From positions 434,001-498,000 of the forward strand of contig BSBM01000186.1 in assembly GCA_027924585.1 (NCBI GenBank): a stretch of 64,000 nt of DNA, written 5' to 3'. The position numbers and the translations under genes were made by a program. The notes under the pieces were generated by a model. It had not been told where the DNA came from, did no database searches, and saw only the letters and a program-made list of their open reading frames with translations. Below are positions 43,367-54,824 of this stretch, piece after piece. Positions within the stretch are counted from its first letter, which is position 1, and every line of letters starts with the position of its first letter. The DNA is from Larix kaempferi. Lineage: Eukaryota; Streptophyta; Pinopsida; Pinales; Pinaceae.

Positions 43367-45300
43367 ATGGCTAGCAGAAAAGATCCCTTTGTTAGTAAAA
43401 ATTCCACTGAAGACCTAACTGAAACAGCTATTTCAAACATTTCCGATCTAGTATCAAGAAATCAACAAAATCCTAATTCTGAGACGGAACAGCATGAAAT
43501 GTTGTATGCTGTCCCTTTTGAGGAAGTAAACCATTTCAGAAGACATACTCGCTCGTACGTTAGAAGCCTTGGCGGACTAACTACTGTTCCCCTGTTACCC
43601 AGAATCAGAGCTCCTCGAAAAAACCCTCAGTGTACAAGGGATTCCGTTTTTGTTCAAAGCCTTGAAGAATTACTGGATTTATCTCTAGAAGAGATTACTG
43701 AACCATTCGATGAGGTCAAGCCCAAGACTCCCACAAATCAAGAACAGCCACACACTCCAAGGCATACTCCTCATAACTCACCGCCGCACACACCACCACA
43801 TTCTCCACCAAGAGTCATGGCAGTGCCCGCATGGAGAGCAAGGGGAGCATTAAATGTAGTTGGACCATTCCATGATTTGCCCAAGAATCCAGAAAAGGTT
43901 TTACCCAAGTATGATCCAGGCAAAGGAATTTCCGCTAAAGACCACCTTAAAAGTTTTTACTTAGCTCTAAATCTTCTTAATGTGGAACATGAAGACGTAG
44001 TTTGCCGTTTATTCTCGTATGCTTTTGAACCCAAGGTATCTTCCTGGTACTTTAGTCTGCACGCTAACTCAATAGCAAGTTGGAAGGATTTCGAGAAATG
44101 TTTCCTAAAAAAGTATGGAAATCAGAAAATTGTAGCTACCCTCATGAAAGAGTTATTATCCATGAGAATGGAGAAGAAAGAAAAGGTTCAGGAGTTTAAC
44201 CAAAGATTCACAACGTTGCTAAATAATTTTAGTGATGCAACAAAACCAGCTGAAGAGTGCTTAGTAGAATACTATACAACGACCCTTTGTTCCCCTTTAG
44301 CAATGTTTGTCAAAAGAGCTAAAATGACCACTCTCATAGAGAACTTTGAAGAAGCCAAGAAGGTGGAGGAAGAAGCCAACAGTATCACTAAACACACTCT
44401 TGATTTAGAAACAAAGCCAATAGCTACTAAAAAGCCTTTTTTGTTGACAAGAGATAAAGAAGAACCCGTAGCAGATTTAGAAAGTGTCATAAAAATGATG
44501 CAAAAACTCTCTAATAAAGTCATAGACCTAGAGAAAGACAACACAACTAGTTCTTCAAGACCACCTTTCAAGCCTTTCTATAAGAAGAAAGAGGAAAGTG
44601 GACGACTGACCCCACTAGTAAACAATTATGTTGTCCTTAACCTAAACGAAATAGGCATGGATCACTTTTGCACCTTTCATTAAGAACAACATTCAAAGAA
44701 GAGCTGTCCACAATGGATTAATTCATTGAGTCTGGTAATGAATCAAATGTTGGATGCACAAATGCCTGGACAAACAAATCTTCAACAAGAACAAATTCCT
44801 GAAAGGGAAGAATCCACTCCCGACACTACGATGATCCTTTGGGACTGGACACCTACCCAAAGATCGTTCTCCGAAGATCATATTGATGAGATACAAGCAG
44901 CATCCATCAATATTACCACTTGAAGTAAAGGTCCAGTGCTTGATCAAATAGTGGACGTTCCTAAAGTTGAATCGACAAATCAACCACCAAGACGGCACAT
45001 AACTATCATTCCACCCCATTCGAAAACAATGCCAGCAATAACTCCCATGGTGACTAAAGAACCATACGCAGAAATAACCAAATAGTCTAAGGCTTCTTCA
45101 AACAAAATAGAAAATCAATCAAAGGTTTCACAGGAATGTAGCATGGGTTATGATATAATTGAAGATATTAAGAAAACAAAAGCAAATGTTTCCATCTTTG
45201 ATATGTGTAGTCTGCCACAACAAAGAAAGAAATTAATGGAAGCTTTTGACCCACAAACCAATGATTCACCGGAAAATACTGATGAAAACCCATAAATTAA
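43367..45300 (+). pseudogene. gypsy Gag with C-terminal linker
   Basis: It starts at ATG 43367, and the first 438 codons are open. A PHTP/PPH-rich spacer (43740-43830) precedes the Ty3/gypsy Gag domain (about 43900-44390: LPKYDPGKGISAKDHL, WKDFEKCFLKKYG, VQEFNQRFTTLL). The frame meets a TAA at 44681 and continues in the same frame, with further stops near 44921, 45083 and 45293, to the protease. No CCHC knuckle was seen. Gag would assemble particles. Confidence 0.87.
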
Positions 45301-45978
45301 TGAAGCAAGTATAGGTGGAAAATCTAAGTCTCAAACCCTGCCTTTCCTTTTAACTTTCGAGATTTTTAATCATAATGTGCACAACTGTTTGGTATATTTG
45401 GGTGCCAGTTCAAACGTCATGCCTCTATCTATTTGCAAAAGGATTAATGGGCAGCCTATCCCATCCCCAGCTCAGATTATCCAGCTGGATAGAACTGCTG
45501 TTAAGGTCATTGGTGAATTGAAAGATGTACTTATTAGACTTTCATCCGACTCGAGAGTGTGTCAATTTATTGATATAATGGTAGTAGATATACCTGAAGC
45601 AAACGATTTAATCTTGAGTAGGGACTGGTCCGCGAAACTAAATGGTTATTTTGCAACAGATTGGTCTCATTTGTGGCTACCCTATCAAAATAGACAAAAC
45701 CAAATCAAAATACTAAGGGAGTCACACATGAAACAAAATGTTACTCAGCTAGAAGAAAAGAATGAAGCTGTAGCTTTTTCATCTTTAGTTTTAGGGAATT
45801 ACTTCTTGGAAATCGAACCTGGGAATTACCAATCAGAAGAGGTTAGCCATATTTCAGACAAACAATCCGATCTCCTTCAGTTTTCACGGGCTGATGATAT
45901 TGATTGTAACATAGTAGATTTAGTTACTAATTTAGACAGTAATGAAACTAACTTAGTTAAAGAAGAGAATATTTTTCT
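45301..45978 (+). pseudogene. gypsy aspartic protease region
   Basis: NCLVYLGASSNVMPLSICKRI at 45381-45443 aligns with the usual DLGAS(V/S)NVMPL protease motif, but the catalytic aspartate is tyrosine. The later conserved LILSRDWSAKLNGY lies near 45609-45650. The frame is the same as Gag and ends at a TGA at 45992. With the aspartate gone the protease could not process the polyprotein. Confidence 0.8.
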
Positions 45979-46389
45979 GGACTCTTTACTTTGATGGCTC
46001 CAAGACTCGGGAAGGATCCGGAGCCGGTTGCATTTTAATTGATCCTGATGGAAACAAACATTTTTTATCATGTAGATTAGAGTTTGAGTGTACTAATAAT
46101 ACTGCAGAATACGAAGCTCTCATTCATAGGTTGAAGAAAGCCATTGGTCTTAATGTCAAGTTTTTGAAAGTCTTTGGTGATTATGAAATTGTTGTTAGGC
46201 AAATAACAAATACGATTCATTGTCTTTCACCACATTTAAAAGTTTATCAAGCTGAAGTTTGGAATTTAATTTCATGATTTGATGCTTTTAATATCAATTC
46301 TGTCCCAAGATTGCAAAACGTTGCAGTTGATCTGTTAGTTACTTTTGCTTCCAGATTAGTGCCCACTAATAATAAATGTTCTATTTAAT
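45979..46389 (+). pseudogene. RNase H domain located before reverse transcriptase
   Basis: In the frame shifted relative to protease, WTLYFDGSKTREGSGAG begins at 45979, followed by NNTAEYEALIH (about 46099-46130), FGDYEIVVRQI (about 46171-46205) and VAVDLLVTFAS (about 46322-46355). All four acidic positions expected of an RNase H (D, E, D, D) are present. The sequence style is that of the additional 'archaeal-like' RNase H of Tat-type plant gypsy elements, best known downstream of the usual RNase H. One stop occurs at 46276. Confidence 0.8.
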
Positions 46390-46499
46390 TAATTTTCAGG
46401 CCTTCTGTTCCGGTCAACAACACAAATCTCAGAGTATTTGATGACGACGATCAGATTATCAGTTCTTAACCAATGAAGATGCTTTTTAGGAAGTCATCA

Positions 46500-47850
46500 T
46501 AGAAGAAGAAGAGCATGATTCAAATCTACAAAATAAAGACATAGTGAAAGGGAACTTCATGCCCAAAGGAGTGAGAACTCTAGAGGCGCTTTTCGATTTG
46601 CAAAGTAAGTTCAGGAGACCTGTGAATGCCAAAACCCATAGCTCGGCCATGCAACACGAATTAATAAACTTGGGCACAAAAGCTGAACCAAAGTATATCA
46701 ATCTTGGTAAATGTTGTACGCCGGAAGAAAGGAGAAAGTTCATTAAACTTTTCCAACAGTACAAAGATGTGTTTGCTTGGACTTATGAGGATCTAAAGAC
46801 ATATGATACCCGCATCATTCAACATATAATACCGATGAAGGAGGGTGTCAAACCCTTTCAACAACAATTAAGAAGAATGCACTCGACACTTGAACCTCTA
46901 ATTCAGAAAGAATTAAACAAATTATTGGATGCAAAGATTATTTTTAAAGTTTTACATTCCGAATGGGTGGCTAATTTAGTCCCCGTGAGGAAGAAATCGG
47001 GAGAAATCAGGCTATGTGTAGATTTCCAAAATTTAAATAGGGATTTCAATAAAGACAACTATCCGGTACCCCCAATGGAACAGATATTACAGATGGTATC
47101 AGGATCAGAACTTTTTTTCCTACTAGACGGTTTTTCTGGTTACAACCAAGTGCTAGTAGCAGAGGAAGAACGACTCAAGACCACTTTTCGTACAAAGTTG
47201 GGAACCTTCACGTACTGGAGAATTCCTTTTGGCTTAATTAATGCAGGGGCTACTTTTCAGCGAGCCATGGACATTGCTTTCTGAGGACTGGGCGGTCAAT
47301 GTGTAGTAGTATACCTGGATGATGTGACAGTTTTTTCGAAGAAGAGAGAAGACCATGTTTCCCACCTGAAACAAATATTTGATCGCTGTAGGAAGTATGG
47401 CATCTCTTTAAACCCTAAGAAAAGCGTTTTTGTTATTCTTGAGGGAAAGCTTCTCAGTCATATCATTTCCAAGGAGGGAATCTCAATAGACCAATAAAGG
47501 GTTCAAGCTATCAGAAAGATTCCCATGCCCTATAGCAAGAAGTCCATGCAATCATTCATGGGCACCATAAACTTTGTTCGAAGGTTTGTACCAGATTTCG
47601 CTCAGATTGTTAAACCTTTGCAACAAATGGTTAAGCAGAGTGTACAATTTAAATGGATTGACTTAGAGAAAGTCGCTTTTAAAGAAATCAAAGCTGCTAT
47701 AGCTAAGGCACCTTCTTTAAGAAGTCTCAACTTCGATAAAGATTTCATTATGTACACGTTTGCCTCGGATAAATCTCTCGCAGTTGTGCTCACTCAAAAG
47801 GCAGAATCAGGAGACGAATACCCAATCGCTTTTATGAGCACTGGTCTGTA
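46500..47850 (+). pseudogene. gypsy reverse transcriptase and degenerate RNase H
   Basis: The reverse transcriptase shows VPVRKKSGEIRLCVDFQNLN (46978-47037), FFLLDGFSGYNQV (about 47113-47150), FGLINAGATFQRAMD and an intact YLDD box (about 47311-47322). The following RNase H begins MYTFASDKSLAVVLTQ (about 47750-47800), where the usual first aspartate is replaced, so this second RNase H looks catalytically poor. The frame is continuous with integrase but has in-frame stops at 47282 (TGA), 47495 (TAA) and 47849 (TAA). The frame is open upstream of the GTG at 46544. Confidence 0.88.
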
Positions 47851-47851
47851 A

Positions 47852-49070
47852 GGCGCTGAACTGAACTATCCAGCTGTGGATAAGCAAGCATATGTAGTAT
47901 TCAAAGCAGTAAAACAGTTCAGGCCATATATTTTGAAAAACAGAACTAAAGTCATAATCCCTCATCCCGCTGTCAGATCCCTTTTCGTTCAAAAAGAATT
48001 GGGAGAAAGGAGAGGAAATTGGGTTACTGCTCTTCAAGAGTACGACTTAGAATTCAAGCCGACTAATATCATCAAAGGTCAAGGCCTATGCAAGCTACTT
48101 ATTGAAAGCCCAACTAACGAAGAGCTAGATTGGAGGAATGAAGCTGAGCTGAATGTGATAGACGTATGTCCAATTTTTACGGCTCCAGAGTCTTGGTACA
48201 GAGACCTAGTGCATTACTTACAGTCAGGTTACTTACCAAAACATTGGAGTCCGAAGCAAAGGAGAGCCTTCCATCTTAAATCAACAGCTTATCAGATCAT
48301 TGAAGGAGTACTCTTCAGGAAGAACTATGATGGTGTTTATCTTAGGTGTTTGGAAAGGGAAGATGTTGTTAACGTAGTCAAAGAACTACATGACGAACCT
48401 ACTGGAGGACATTACTCCGGGGATACTACAACCCACAAAATTCTCAGAGCAGGGTACTATTGGCTTACTCTCTTTAGGGATGCTCATGCCTATGTCAGAA
48501 ATTGCGATGTATGTCAAAGAAGTGCTGGAAAGCTACCTAAAGCAGTAGGTCCCTTGCAGCCAGTTATCATCACTGAAACATTCGAGCAATGGGGTATAGA
48601 TATTATTGGAGAAATAAACCCGAACTTCTCGCTACAGCATCGGTACATTCTGACTGCTACAGATTATTTTACAAGATGGGCTGGAGCCATTCCCCTACGA
48701 AAAGTTAACGAGGATATAGTCATCAACTTTTTGGAAGAAAACATCATAACCAGGTTTGGAGTTCCAATTTCTCTAGTTTTTGATAATGCACCTTATTTTT
48801 CATCAATGAAGATTAATGAATTCATGTATGAAAGAGGAATTAAATTTCATTACTCAACCAATTACTACCCTCAGGGAAACGGTTTAGTTGAGTCTACCAA
48901 TAAAAATCTCATATGAATCCTGAAAAAGACTGTCATCGAAAATCAAAGAAGCTGGAACATAGCTCTCCCTCACGCCCTATGGGAAGACAAAGTAATGCCC
49001 AAGAACACCTTAGGAGCTTCCCCTTTCAACCTAGTGTATGGAAAGGAAGCTATTCTCCCTCCGGGGCTTG
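47852..49070 (+). pseudogene. gypsy RNase H end and integrase, truncated
   Basis: After ELNYPAVDKQAYVVFKAV comes the H-H-C-C zinc domain (ELHDEPTGGHYSG, then NCDVCQRS, about 48388-48530). The core keeps all three catalytic acids: WGIDIIGE (about 48592), VFDNAPYF (about 48777) and GNGLVEST (about 48880). A TGA at 48914 interrupts it. The frame continues to VYGKEAILPPGLDIA (49070), where it is cut by the fusion to copia sequence. The C-terminal domain is missing. Confidence 0.88.
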
Positions 49071-49082
49071 ATATAGCAAAAA

Positions 49083-51125
49083 CCAGTCATCATAGCACTT
49101 TCGCTATAAATCCATTTTGAAAAATTGTTTGGATCTAAAAATTTTATAGGTCGAATATCAGATCCCCATGTACCTTTTGTCCAAAGGAAAACTTCTAATT
49201 CACTGTACTTTGTGTTTTATGATCTATACAATCTAGGGTTTCTGCCTCTTCCAAATCTGAGTCATAAATAGGTGACCTAGGAAAAAAGGTCATAACTTGG
49301 GCTAGGAAGCTCCAAATGAAATTTTGTAAAAAGTAAAAGGTAGTGCACGGACTGTACTTTCTCAGGTAACTTTTTCAGAGGCTGAAACTCAACTAGTGAC
49401 ACGTGGCAATCCATACAAGTTCGCTTGCCTATTTTATCCCATAAACAGGTCACATTGTGATACTTGGCACAACTCTCTCTCAGAGAATCCAATTGAGGTC
49501 AAACTTATGGGGTTGGAAAGATGACAGGTCAGGCTACCACATGTAGAAGTTTCAGACCCTTTGGGTGGGAAAGTTCAGAGTTAAACCAGAAACAATTAGG
49601 TACATATTTCTGTCAAAACAAAATTATTTTTTAGCACCTTCATTCATGGCTTTGGGAATTTAGGGTTTCAGAGAAAGATGAAATTTTTGTAATCAGAGAC
49701 CACGGCTAAATGATACTCATCAAAATCGAAATTTAGAGACCAAGATTAGAATTTTTGGTTGGGCAGAAGGCCGGGCTTGATTAGACCCTAGTTCGGGACT
49801 TTGATAAAAAAAGTGGAAAATTAGGACGAGGGAAATTTTTAGGGGCGAAATTTCGCCAATTGGCTATTTTTTGGGTCTTTTTTCAAACAAAAAAAAATCG
49901 CTATTTGGTCATTTTTAGGCTCTAATATCGCCTATATTTACATAAAATATATTTTTTTATCATAATATTTGCCAAAATTTACAAGTTCTAGTAGTAAATT
50001 GTATGTTTCATATTTAATATTCGCCCACCAATCTATATTTATGTTTTTTTCAATCCAAAATAATCGCCTATAATACTACACTTAAGCATACTTTTATAGT
50101 CCTTAAAAAATACCCTGATTAGGACTTCTGCAAAAATGGGAATTTTTAAATCTGTGACCATGGATGGAAGCTCCTTAGAAAAATCAAAGCTTAGAGCTTT
50201 GGATTGAACCTTTTGATTGGGTAGAAGGGTGGGATTTATCAAACCCTAGTTCGAGGTCATGTCCAGTGAATCTGGAAGTTTCAAAGGCAAAATTGAGGGG
50301 CGAAACTTTACAGTTTTGAAATTCTGAATATACCAGCTTGATCAGCTCATCAAGGCACATCTTTCTATCCTTTCAGAAGTTTGAAATTCAAAGTTTGAAT
50401 TTTTAGGGTTTCTCTAACAAACCCTAACCCAACTCTAGATCCAGTTCCTGCAAAGCAAGTGGATTGGGTTAATCCTATAAGAGAATGGATTGGTCACCTG
50501 CATAAGTGAAGAAGTTCTTGTTTCAGAAGGAGATAAGGCTAAGGACTTACATAAGAGGATTACTAGCAATCTTGACAAGTATGACTTATCAAGGTACATC
50601 AAGAAAGACAAATCATGTTCTAGTTCAAGAACATATGACCATGGTGACATGAAGACAAAGGTTCATCCATTGCCATGGATCACATAGAAGATATACTTAC
50701 GAGGTATGTATAACTTGGTTAACCTATGAGATATGTAGGTTACTAGCACAAATCACTTAAGAGAACAAGAAGACATCATGTGGGTATGTTAGACAATAAA
50801 CAACTAACATATTAATCCAAGTATGTTTTTCCTATATCAAGTTAGAATCCTACCTTGTGTAAAGTATACATGGCATGATTCATAATGATTATTCATAGGT
50901 TTGAATAATCATGGGTGTATGCATATTATATTTATTACTTTAATTTATGATATGACTAACCATAAGAGTCCTTGAATACTAATGCTTATTATTTTTGTTT
51001 GAAATGATCATTACTATACATGTTTAAGATTATTGTGTTTCTGATAGTATTGAGATTATACTAATAAATGTATGATTATGTATGAGATCTCGGGGATATC
51101 ACAATAATGATACTTGTAAGCATGC
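49083..51125 (+). other. non-coding leader region of the copia element
   Basis: No Gag is recognisable. Two diverged copies of a roughly 130-bp segment (CAGAAGG-rich, CCCTAGTTCG) occur near 49680-49800 and 50140-50265, separated by very AT-rich DNA. At 50669-50702 a short frame from ATG runs to a strong donor-like GAG/GTATGT, suggesting a possible spliced start. Function unknown. Confidence 0.45.
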
Positions 51126-51325
51126 ATAGTGATTGAGGATGGATATAAGTTCAAGGACAGGTAATCCAGGAAGCAAAGATCAAGAGAGAGCACACTCCAG
51201 TAGTTTCTGCAAGGATGCAGATATTCAAAAGGAGTCGATCACTTCTCACAATCCACATCAGAATAGAGTTGCAGAAAGGGAGCAAAGACTGAGAAGGAGT
51301 CAACCCAACAAACAAACAAAGATAA
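51126..51325 (+). pseudogene. integrase stub
   Basis: The frame 51133-51333 contains SHNPHQNRVAEREQRL, a decayed version of the copia integrase motif NPQQNGVAER. A shorter, further decayed counterpart (CAGAATG context) is at about 60230-60280 in the minus-strand copia. Nothing else of integrase is present. Confidence 0.5.
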
Positions 51326-51743
51326 GTATTTGAATTATAATTTCTTGCATATTTGATTGTTTAAATAAATACTGTTCAATGATGTATATACTGATGTCCC
51401 TAGAATTAGGTTGTGTATTATGCATATTAGAATAGTTGCATTGATGAACAGTATACTACTAATATGCATGTGATGGGTAAGTGGCCTATGGCACTATACA
51501 ACATTCTATTGCTGCTTATCTAGAATGAAACCTCTTTGCTGACATGTTGGGAGTAGTGCAAACTCTTAACAATGTTTTGGTAGAGATTGGAAGGCATCTA
51601 GAAAGTTACAGGATATGGATGAATGTTGTATTGAAGCATTGGCTAAAATAATTGCATGATTGTATGACATATTTCTTTATGCGTAAAAAATTTGTTCTGA
51701 AAACTATGAGAAGTTTCTAATCATGCAATTTAACTTGTTTTGT
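51326..51743 (+). other. intron-like non-coding block between integrase stub and reverse transcriptase
   Basis: It begins at GTATTTG within AAGATAAGTATTTG and ends TTGTTTTGTAG/G. A homologous block of almost the same length occurs at about 59784-60206 (minus strand) in the related copia. It is T-rich, has no open frame, and ends with a good plant acceptor. The donor is weaker. It may be a true intron or simply a shared replaced segment. Confidence 0.5.
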
Positions 51744-53354
51744 AGGAAAGATCATATACGAGCACCTACAAAAGAAGGACTACAACATTTGTTTCAACAA
51801 CAAATTTATCTATTGAAGATATTGAATATATTGAAGTTCCCAGGATTCAGGAAGAATGCCATGATCAAGGAGTACCAGTCGATCATGAAGAATGATGTTT
51901 GGGATGCAGTCCCGAGACTTGAAGGGAAGTCTGCTGTGACTTCCAAATGGATCTATAAGATCAAGCATGTTGCAGATGGCAACATAGAAAAATACAAAGC
52001 GAGATTTGTAGCTCGTGGCTTTTCCCAGAAAGAAGGAATCGACTATGAAGAAACTTTTGCTCCTGTAGCCAGGTACACTTCCATGAGATCAGTACTTGCT
52101 TTGGCTGCAGTGATGAAATGGAAGATACACTATATGGATGTCAAGACAAATTTCTTGAATGGTGTAGTCGAAGAGGAAGTGTATATGGAGCAGCCACTTG
52201 GGTTTGAGACACATGACCGAGAGTCACATGTGTGCAAACTGAAGAAATCCCTGTATGGTTTGAAACAGGTAGCCAGGACCTGGTATGGTAGGATAGATGG
52301 ATTTCTATCCAGTTTGGGCTTTACCAAGAGTAAAGCGGATTCCAACCTTTACTACAAGGTTGAGGAAGGCAATCCAGTGATACTACTTTTGTATGTGGAT
52401 AACCTGTTTGTTACAGGTGAGGATAGATTGATTACCGACACGTAGTGGAAGCTTGCTGCCGAGTTCAAGATGAAGAACTTGGAGATGATGCGCTATTTTC
52501 TAGGCATGGAGGTGTGGTAGAGTATAGATGGAATCTTCCTTGGACAAGGGAAGTATGTAGTGGAGATCCTGAAGAGGTTCGGGATGATGGATTGCAAGGC
52601 CATGGCCAGACCTATGGAATCGAACCTGAAGCTTCTGTGTGATGCTTCATCTGATCTAGTTGATGTTACTGTGTATCATCATATGATTGGGTCCTTGATG
52701 TACTTGATGAACATGAGGCTAGATATTTGCTTTGCGGTGAACACATTGAGCCAGTTCTTGATGGTTCCCAGAAGTGTTCACTTGGTTGCTGTAAAGCATA
52801 TTCTGAGGTACCTAAAGGGTACAATTGATTATGGGCTCAAGTATGATGCGAATCAAAAGTTTAACCTGCAGGGTTATGTTGATTCAGATTGGGTAGGCAG
52901 TGCTGTAGATAGGAAGAGCACTTCTGGGTGTTGCTTCAGTATTGGATCAGGTGTGATCTCTTGGTTTAGCAGGAAGCAGTCTTGCGTAGCACTGAGTATA
53001 GCCGAAGCAAAGTATGTTGCAGCTTGTTCGGCTAGTTGTGAGGCAGTATGGCTTAGGAAGCTACTATCTGAGTTATTTGATCTCCTGCTGGAGGCTACTA
53101 GTATCTTTTGTGACAACTAGAGTTGTGTGAAGCTATTTGAGAACCCGGTGTTCCACGACAGCTCAAAACACATAGATATCAAATATCACTATCTCACGGA
53201 TATGGTGCAGAGAGGAGCAGTGAAGCTTTTATATGTTGCGATGGATGAGCAGATTACGGATGTGCTGACGAAGCCACTAGCTAGAGTGAAGTTCGAGTAC
53301 TTCAGAGAGAGGCTTGGTGTTCTTCAGATCGATGACACTTCGAGGAAAAAGTGA
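51744..53354 (+). pseudogene. copia reverse transcriptase and RNase H
   Basis: A single frame with only three stops, all TAG (52443, about 52518, about 53118). Reverse transcriptase motifs run from EYQSIMKNDVW through SKWIYKIKHVADG, YKARFVARGFSQ, DVKTNFLNGVVEEEVYMEQP and KKSLYGLKQVARTWYG. The catalytic box reads YVDN (about 52396-52407) instead of YVDD, so the enzyme would be dead. RNase H follows with GYVDSDWVGS, IAEAKYVAA and the C-terminal VLTKPLAR, ending about 53354. Confidence 0.9.
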
Positions 53355-53476
53355 TGGAGACATTTGCTGAAGCCATTCCAAGCATGTTGGAAGGAGGATC
53401 CTTCCCATGGATATGGATGTAAGCGCTGGATGATGAGCATCGAAACGATGCTCCAGTTAGTGCTCTATATATGTAT

Positions 53477-53840
53477 ATGCATCATGTTGGATGCTGGATA
53501 TGATTAGTTGGATCATTTATGCATGTATGCATCATGTTGGATGTTGGATATGATCAGTTGGATCATTTATGTATGTATGCATCATGTTGGATGTTGGATA
53601 TGATCAGTTGGATCATGTGTATGTATTTGTATATGTATCAGGTGGATACATTGTATGATCAGGTAGATCATGTATGTTGATATGTATCAGGTATGATCAG
53701 GTGGATCATGTATTTGTATATGTATCAGGTGGATACATTATATGATCAGGTAGATCATGTATGATGATATGTATCAGGCATATACTGTGTATGCATCATG
53801 TGGATGCATTGTATGATCAGGATGATCATGGATGATGAGC
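53477..53840 (+). repeat. tandem repeats of 50 bp, degenerating rightwards
   Basis: Three clear copies start at 53477, 53527 and 53577 (ATGCATCATGTTGGATG... GATCA). Shorter TATCAGGTGGATAC and GATCAGGTGGATCATG variants continue to about 53840. The field lies between the RNase H stop and the 3' LTR. Confidence 0.85.
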
Positions 53841-53979
53841 TTCAGGATGTTTCTCCAGATGATATGCGTCAGGACGATGCAGTGATGATGATCAGGATGA
53901 TCATGTGTACATCAGAATGATGTATGGCGAGTATCAGGTTGATACTCTGTGGCCGTGGACAGGTTGTACAGATAAGCAT

Positions 53980-54600
53980 ATAATAGTGCCCTGGGAGGTT
54001 TGCAGATTCTCTTGCTAGGTTTTGCCGCTGGAATATAATAGCTCCCTGGGAGATCTGGAAAATTCTCTTTCGAGGTTTTGCTTTGGGAGGACATATAATA
54101 GCGCCCTGGGAGGTTTGCATATTCTCTTGCTAGGTTTTTCCACTGGCATATAATAGCTCCCTGGGAGATCTGGAAAACGCTCTTTCAAGGTTTTGTCCTA
54201 TGGCATGTAAGGAGACCTGGGAGATCTGGAGAGGATGAAAAAGGCCTCAGATGCTCTTTCGAGGCATTGCCATGACCACATGTAATAAGTCCTGGAGATC
54301 TGGACAGGATGAAAAAGGCCTCAGATGCTCTTTAGGGTTCTTGCTTGACAAGACACTCTTTTAAGCTTTTGTGGTGGGGGTCACATGTAATAAGTCCTGG
54401 AGATCTGGAGAGGATGAAAAATGCCTCAGATGCTCTTTAGGGTTCTTGCTAGTCAAGAGACTCTTTTAAAGTTTTGTGATAGTCACATGTAATAAGCTCC
54501 TGGGAGATCCGACAGGTAGAGCTGTGTGCTCATAACAGCCTGGGATGCTACAGCCAGGTTTTGTGATGCATGTAATAAGTCCTGAGGATTCCACAGTATG
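53980..54600 (+). repeat. tandem repeats with a 55+60-bp dimer structure
   Basis: Units starting ATAATAG(T/C)(G/T)CCCTGGGAG begin at 53980, 54035, 54095 and 54150, giving alternating 55- and 60-bp spacing. More diverged units (CCTGGGAGATCTGGA, GATGAAAAAGGCCTCAGATGCTC) continue to about 54600. No coding frame. Confidence 0.82.
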
Positions 54601-54824
54601 GCCAGTGATGATGAAGACCTGCATATGGTGGGCCTACATCCAGTATGAAAAAGGATTGGCTCTGTAGAACTTCCTATGACAAGTAGATTCAGAGATTGAT
54701 TGAGATAGAAGCAGTAGTGATGATGACGATGACTCGATGACGATTATCCAGTAACGATGATCCAGAGAAGAAGACTTGTGCTAGAAGACCTGTGTCAAGA
54801 AATACCTTCCTAGTTAAGAGGGAG

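Larger units (their letters stand above)
43335..49070 (+). mobile_element. Tat-like Ty3/gypsy element, internal region, inactive
   Basis: Domain order is Gag, protease, RNase H, reverse transcriptase, RNase H, integrase on one strand. It is nearly frame-preserved: the damage is mainly in-frame stops. Integrase stops at GLDIA (49070), where the sequence passes into a copia leader, so the end of integrase and the 3' LTR are deleted. An upstream LTR-like region and accessory coding region (38845-43334) probably belong to the same element. Confidence 0.88.

Noticed and set aside
43335-49070. Endogenous pararetrovirus or envelope-bearing retrovirus
   Set aside because: No coat, movement or envelope-like coding region was seen; domain order, integrase and the primer-binding site fit a plant gypsy retrotransposon.
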